DNA from: JBGSOV01 sp041738935 | GTDB taxonomy: Bacteria > Patescibacteriota > Gracilibacteria > CAIRYL01 > GCA-016699755 | Assembly (NCBI GenBank): GCA_041738935.1 | Contig: JBGSOV010000001.1 | Span: 86,146-150,145, forward strand | Length of the DNA stretch: 64,000 nucleotides | Reading direction: 5' to 3' | Part shown: positions 60,501-64,000 of the stretch, piece by piece | Layout: the number at the start of each line of letters is the position of its first letter | Position numbering within the stretch: the stretch's first letter is position 1 | Made by a program: the position numbers and the translations under genes | Notes under the pieces: model-generated | The model's input: the letters and a program-made list of their open reading frames with translations, nothing else | The model's database searches: none | What the model was told of the DNA's origin: nothing

Positions 60501-61155
60501 TGTCGTCGGGCTTGTCATTGCAATCTTCTTGATGTTCTTTATCTTAGTTATTCAATTTAACGCCTATGCGCAGCCGCTTTTGATTCTTTTTACCTTGCTG
60601 TTCGCCCAAATTGGTGTAGCAATTGGATTATATGTGACAGGTACACCACGGAGTCTCGCTTATTTACTCGGAGTGATTGCGCTTGCTGGTATTGCGGTTA
60701 ATAACGCCATTATTATGATTGATCAGATCAATCTCAATCGCAAGGCGCTACGTGAACAGGACGAAACCGAGAGTGTGATGAGCAAGGCGATTGTAACGGC
60801 AGGTGGCTCGCGCTTTATCCCAGTGGTGCTCACCACGCTTACAACCAGCGCTGGTATCTTACCGCTGGTCTTTCAAGATGTTTTTTGGGCGGGGCTCAGT
60901 TTTACCGTGATGTTTGGACTTATCACTGCTTCGATCATGACGCTGTTTATTACGCCGGCACTGTATATTCAGTTTGAGCGTGAAAAACTCATCACTTTTG
61001 TCTTCTTACTGTTCGCCACCATTCTTTCCATCGCCATTATGCTGCTTGTTATGTTTAATCCAATTGGTTTTGTTTTGTTGCTCATTGCGGCTCCGTTTTA
61101 TCTGTTGTATCGCTTTGTCTGTCGACGGCATGATCGCAAATTGGCAACTGCATAA
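57571..61155 (+). CDS. RND family efflux transporter
   Basis: 1,194 residues with about twelve membrane helices and two large extracytoplasmic loops. The proton-relay motif in TM4 reads LGILVDTAIVIVV, with one Asp rather than the Asp-Asp of AcrB. TM10 shows GIAVNNAIIMIDQ where AcrB has Lys. The pore domains carry ITEIDSSIEPILSIVLSG. It has an extra helix pair near 300-360 and another at the end. It follows the fusion gene by 20 bases. No TolC-like outer-membrane channel is present, as expected if the cell has no outer membrane. Confidence 0.93.
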   Translation: MDEEHKSSTLTSLATAPAAYFLNFKKVAVLFGLILVTWGFLSTILIPKEASPYIEFGIVNIATFYTGVSAVDIDSLVTSELEDKLKGIKGLNKYSSVSRNSLSNITLEMEPGQDMTRVMGDVRSKVDQAKPALPGEIDDDPVITEIDSSIEPILSIVLSGPYTQAQLTDFAEEMRTTLEDVPNVAEVNLSGNREREIAIRIRQERLEALGLSLSDVTNVIRSTHRDTPVGDFEINDLEYSIRFVGKLKDIEDVRKVVLADLSTKGFPSLVTVGDIATVEERDDENNSGLYRFAHVRESESSNTKNPLSFSRDFLQNVFDFHIGSLLLLVVLLILCINIFVPFLSFGGFALPRSIAVVLFSVIIVVAYFSYDAAPTVSDLGESPTSAVELVLSKKSGSDILKIDADIRVAAKKFADQQLPKALQINYINEAAVAMRDSYAEVLVSGIQSFLIVMVFLFLFVGVMEALVASIVIPITFLVTIGILSLLGKSLNFMTNFSMILSLGILVDTAIVIVVGSNQFIKQGFTPTEAPLKALKEFFGPLLAGTLTTLAVFIPLLSMPGILGQYLSFIPITVIIIMIVSLMISVILLPAYTAMLLPDPRKPQSPRRHFVRWRAFGSGVRRSLDRRIELLIAQYEKLLARLLARRARRLGVFGITLLLFFLSFAISIPFVLFPSGDGPSISVAIEMPEGTISAKTLAPTIVLEDMLIKEPEVRYVRTNVNGKSANILIELLPIAEREALGLRTSNELEQDLAPKLVPFSNRFGGSVRIRSAQNGPPSDSPVALRVVAKDRNAISDAERVTKQLTDLMKAIPNTLGVENNLEQIPGEFRFQVNRGRATALGINPDVVPGLVRTALQGTTAATISRNGRDVDIVVEFDQEDTRSLEDIRNMKIFAPDGRAILLGQVVTIDRQDALAAILRQDGDIAFTVSSLLGPDGNAGIITQAVLDKIEQGAIEVPENVAIVTAGENEENAALIQTLVVGLVIAIFLMFFILVIQFNAYAQPLLILFTLLFAQIGVAIGLYVTGTPRSLAYLLGVIALAGIAVNNAIIMIDQINLNRKALREQDETESVMSKAIVTAGGSRFIPVVLTTLTTSAGILPLVFQDVFWAGLSFTVMFGLITASIMTLFITPALYIQFEREKLITFVFLLFATILSIAIMLLVMFNPIGFVLLLIAAPFYLLYRFVCRRHDRKLATA

Positions 61156-61502
61156 TTATTCGTCTTTGTGATTTTTTCGCACTCTTTCGAAGTTCGTTCC
61201 AAGGTCATATTTTGATTATTCTGGGATAATGGAAAAAGTATTTTTGGCGTATTCCCCTTTTTCTAGAGAAGAAATCATCGCTTCATCGCGCCAATATTTA
61301 TCTTCGAAGAATCCTTCATTTTCTTTTACAAATTCTATTGACACGAAATCTTCATTCTGGAAGAATGCTTTGGCGCTGCCGAATCGACTTCGGGAGCTTT
61401 ATGACCCTTGAAATCGTCGGAGAAAACAATTTAGTTGAAAAGTAATCAATGAAACAGTTTCCTGACCTTGGAAATTGTTTGTCAAGAAAAGAAGGTTTTT
61501 AT
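61156..61502. other. Leader region of the 23S gene
   Basis: 347 bases without a reliable frame. It contains the promoter at 61338-61366 and, before it, a stretch with GGGATAATGGAAA at 61221-61233 that matches the outer 13 bases of the IS terminal repeat at 14805; no other part of an IS is present. Confidence 0.55.
61338..61366 (+). promoter_or_regulatory. Promoter of the 23S rRNA gene
   Basis: TTGACA (61338-61343), 17 bp, AAGAAT (61361-61366). Identical hexamers and spacing to the rpsA promoter at 7198-7226. About 130 bases separate it from the mature 5' end. Confidence 0.6.
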
Positions 61503-61634
61503 GGAAAAGGAAAAAAAGGCAAAGAATGGATGCCTAGACTCCAAACTCCGATGAAGGACGCGGCAGCTAGCGATATGCCTCGGCGAGCAAGCAAGCATGC
61601 ATTGACCCGAGGATTTCCGAATGGGGAAACCCCT

Positions 61635-61648
61635 CCCGATTTATCGGG
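61635..61648. repeat. 14-nt palindrome in 23S, copy 1
   Basis: CCCGATTTATCGGG, in a variable helix after the conserved GGGGAAACCC. Confidence 0.8.
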
Positions 61649-61775
61649 AGACCGGCAGGTGAATATATAGTCTGTCGGAGGACACGCAGCGAACTGAAAC
61701 ATCTCATGTAACTGCGGAAAAGAAATCAAACGAGATCCCCTGAGTAGCGGCGAGCGAAATGGGGACAGCCCAAAC

Positions 61776-61789
61776 CCCGATTTATCGGG
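61776..61789. repeat. 14-nt palindrome in 23S, copy 2
   Basis: CCCGATTTATCGGG, extended by one C-G pair on each side, after the conserved GGGGACAGCCC. Confidence 0.8.
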
Positions 61790-61988
61790 GGGTTGTAGGA
61801 CCTCAACATCTGAATATCCCATGAAGTCGAATGACTCCTGGAACGGACAGCCACAGAGGGTAAAGGCCCCGTAGACGTAAATAGGCTATTCGGTAGAGTG
61901 TTCCTGAGTAGGGTCGGACACGTGTAATCCGGCTTGAAGCTGGGTGGACCACCATCCAAGGCTAAAGAGGTTTGGAGTTCGATAGTGT

Positions 61989-62022
<34 letters not shown>

Positions 62023-62074
62023 GGAAGGGGAGTGAAATAGAACCTGAAATTCTTTGCTGATAAAGAGTCGGAGT

Positions 62075-62088
62075 CCCGATTTATCGGG
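62075..62088. repeat. 14-nt palindrome in 23S, copy 3
   Basis: CCCGATTTATCGGG, flanked by GAGT and ATGACG, in the variable helix before the conserved GTACTTTTTGTA segment. Confidence 0.8.
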
Positions 62089-63515
62089 ATGACGGCGTAC
62101 TTTTTGTAGAACGGCTGAGCGAGTAAGCTGTCGGCGGCTTGGTTAAGGGAGTAATACCCGGAGCCAGAGCGAAAGCAAGTCTGAATAGGGCGAATTTGTC
62201 GTCGGCACTTGACCCGAAACCGAGTGAGCTAACCATGGGCAGGTTGAAGCGGAGGTAACACTTCGTGGAGGACCGAACCCACGCGTGTGCAAGACGCGGG
62301 GATGACCTGTGGTTAGGGGTGAAAAGCCAATCGAACTCGGAGATAGCTGGTTCTCCTCGAAATAGCTTTAGGGCTAGCCTCGAGTGTTAAAATACGGGGG
62401 TAGAGCTCTGTCAAAGCTAGGGTCCTCCACAAAGGATACCAAACTTTAACAAACTTCGAATACCGTATTGAATTACTCGGGAGTCAGACTATGACAGCTA
62501 AGTGCCATAGTCAAAAGGGAAACAGCCCAGATCGCCGTCTAAGGTCCCTAATGCAGTCTCAGTGGTAAAGGAGGTGAAAATGTCGAGACAACCAGGAGGT
62601 TGGCTTAGAAGCAGCCATTCCTTTAAAGAGTGCGTAACAGCTCACTGGTCCAACGTCTTTGCGCCGAAAATATAACGGGGCTTAAGTCTGCAACCGAAGA
62701 CGCGAATTCACGCTTCGGCGTGAGTGGTAGAGGAGCGTTCCGGTCAGCGTTGAAGTCGAATCGCGAGGTTCGGTGGAGCGTCCGGAAGTGAAAATGCTCA
62801 GATGAGTAACGGGGAATGAAAGTGAAAACCTTTCACACCGTAAGACCAAGGTTTCCCACGCAATGTCAATCAACGTGGGGTTAGTCGGTCCTAAGACGAG
62901 GGCGAAAGCCGTAGCCGATGGACATCCGGTTAATATTCCGGAACCAGAAATATTTCGTCCAGCACGAACTTATTTTAACGCGAATCAAGATCAATGCCTT
63001 CGGGTGTTGGTCAAGAGGATCGAGCGAATAGGGGAGTGAGCAGCGGAGGGACGCCGTTTGGTATCTTGAGCCGGTTAATGAATTCCGGTACAAGCGTCTA
63101 GGTGTTGACGCTGGTAGGTAAATCCGCCAGCTGAGCTGAAGCGCGATGTCGAATATCTCGGCGCGAGTCGAGACGAGTCAAGTCACCCAAGCGGACCAGA
63201 AAAGCTTCGTTTGCGAGAAATATTTTTGACCGTACCGCAAACCAACTCCGGTGGTCGAGTCGAGTAGACTCAGGTGTTCGGGGAAACTTGCGTTAAGGAA
63301 CTCGGCAAAATAACGTCCGTAACTTCGGGATAAGGACTGCTTCTGCCTATTGATATTCGTATCATGTCAGGTTGGAAGCTGCAATAAAAGAGCCCGGGCG
63401 ACTGTTTACCAAAAACACAGGTCCCTGCTAAAGCTTAAAGCTGATGTATAGGGGCTGACCCCTGCCCAGTGCCAGAAGGTTAAGAGGATTGGTTAACGCT
63501 GAGAATCGAAGCCCT

Positions 63516-63931
<416 letters not shown>

Positions 63932-64000
63932 AAGTTCCGACCCGCACGAATGGGGTAACGGTCTGGGCACTGTCTCAACGCAAGACCCGGTGAAATTGCA

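Noticed and set aside
61499..61959. Minus-strand frames of 77-107 codons over the 23S gene
   Set aside because: They are shadows of rRNA sequence; such frames are common artefacts.

Overview
The window looks like a chromosomal segment of a bacterium with a compact genome using the standard bacterial code (TGA is a working stop). I read it as a Candidate Phyla Radiation (Patescibacteria) type genome, possibly near Peregrinibacteria/Gracilibacteria with a standard code. The reasons are very short intergenic gaps, a 23S rRNA gene with no 16S gene upstream, a group I intron in that 23S gene, terse housekeeping genes, and recombinase and GIY-YIG remnants beside tRNA genes. The phylum assignment is inference; RecA, S1 and 23S phylogeny would settle it.

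Layout. 0-14.5 kb is mostly housekeeping on the plus strand: the end of an ABC ATPase, dapB, recA, mutY, rpmB, rpsA, trmD fused to an acetyltransferase, a P-loop kinase, an NlpC/P60-SLH protein, yggU and yraN families, smpB, rpmA, queE and a protease-like lipoprotein. A tRNA-Leu(GAG) at 14.6 kb is followed by a complete IS256-type insertion sequence with perfect inverted repeats and an 8-bp target duplication. At 16-19.3 kb are two unknown genes and an ADP-forming acyl-CoA synthetase. At 19.5-24.5 kb (minus strand) lie three secreted proteins sharing one module; the first carries a GH71-like (alpha-1,3-glucanase) domain. A DUF2157/GDYXXLXY membrane pair follows.

26.5-32.2 kb is a defence-like accessory block: a GIY-YIG protein, a Fic protein with an altered active-site loop, an AbiE toxin-antitoxin pair with promoter and palindromic operator, and a reverse transcriptase of the defence (UG/Abi) kind with a structured upstream region. 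A helicase fragment and two GIY-YIG remnants follow. Two copies of a hairpin repeat bracket Fic and AbiE. 32.2-38.6 kb is a gltD-gltB glutamate synthase operon. 38.6-46.7 kb is a second, AT-rich accessory block: a 45-aa basic protein, a zinc-finger protein of mobile-element type, a hicBA pair, a complete type III restriction-modification system and a frameshifted serine-recombinase tail that abuts tRNA-Asn(GTT).

46.7-54.7 kb returns to housekeeping: GIY-YIG, a Trm11-like methyltransferase, a channel-like membrane protein, an RlmD-type methyltransferase, YbaB, RluD, nrdR and efp. 54.9-61.2 kb is a TetR-controlled operon with a membrane-fusion lipoprotein and an RND pump. From about 61.5 kb to the window end is the 23S rRNA gene, interrupted by a roughly 360-nt group I intron at the site equivalent to E. 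coli position 1951 and carrying three copies of the same 14-nt palindrome.

The strongest candidates for new biology are the reverse transcriptase with its structured upstream region, the GH71-linked secreted module family, and the 23S intron and palindrome insertions.
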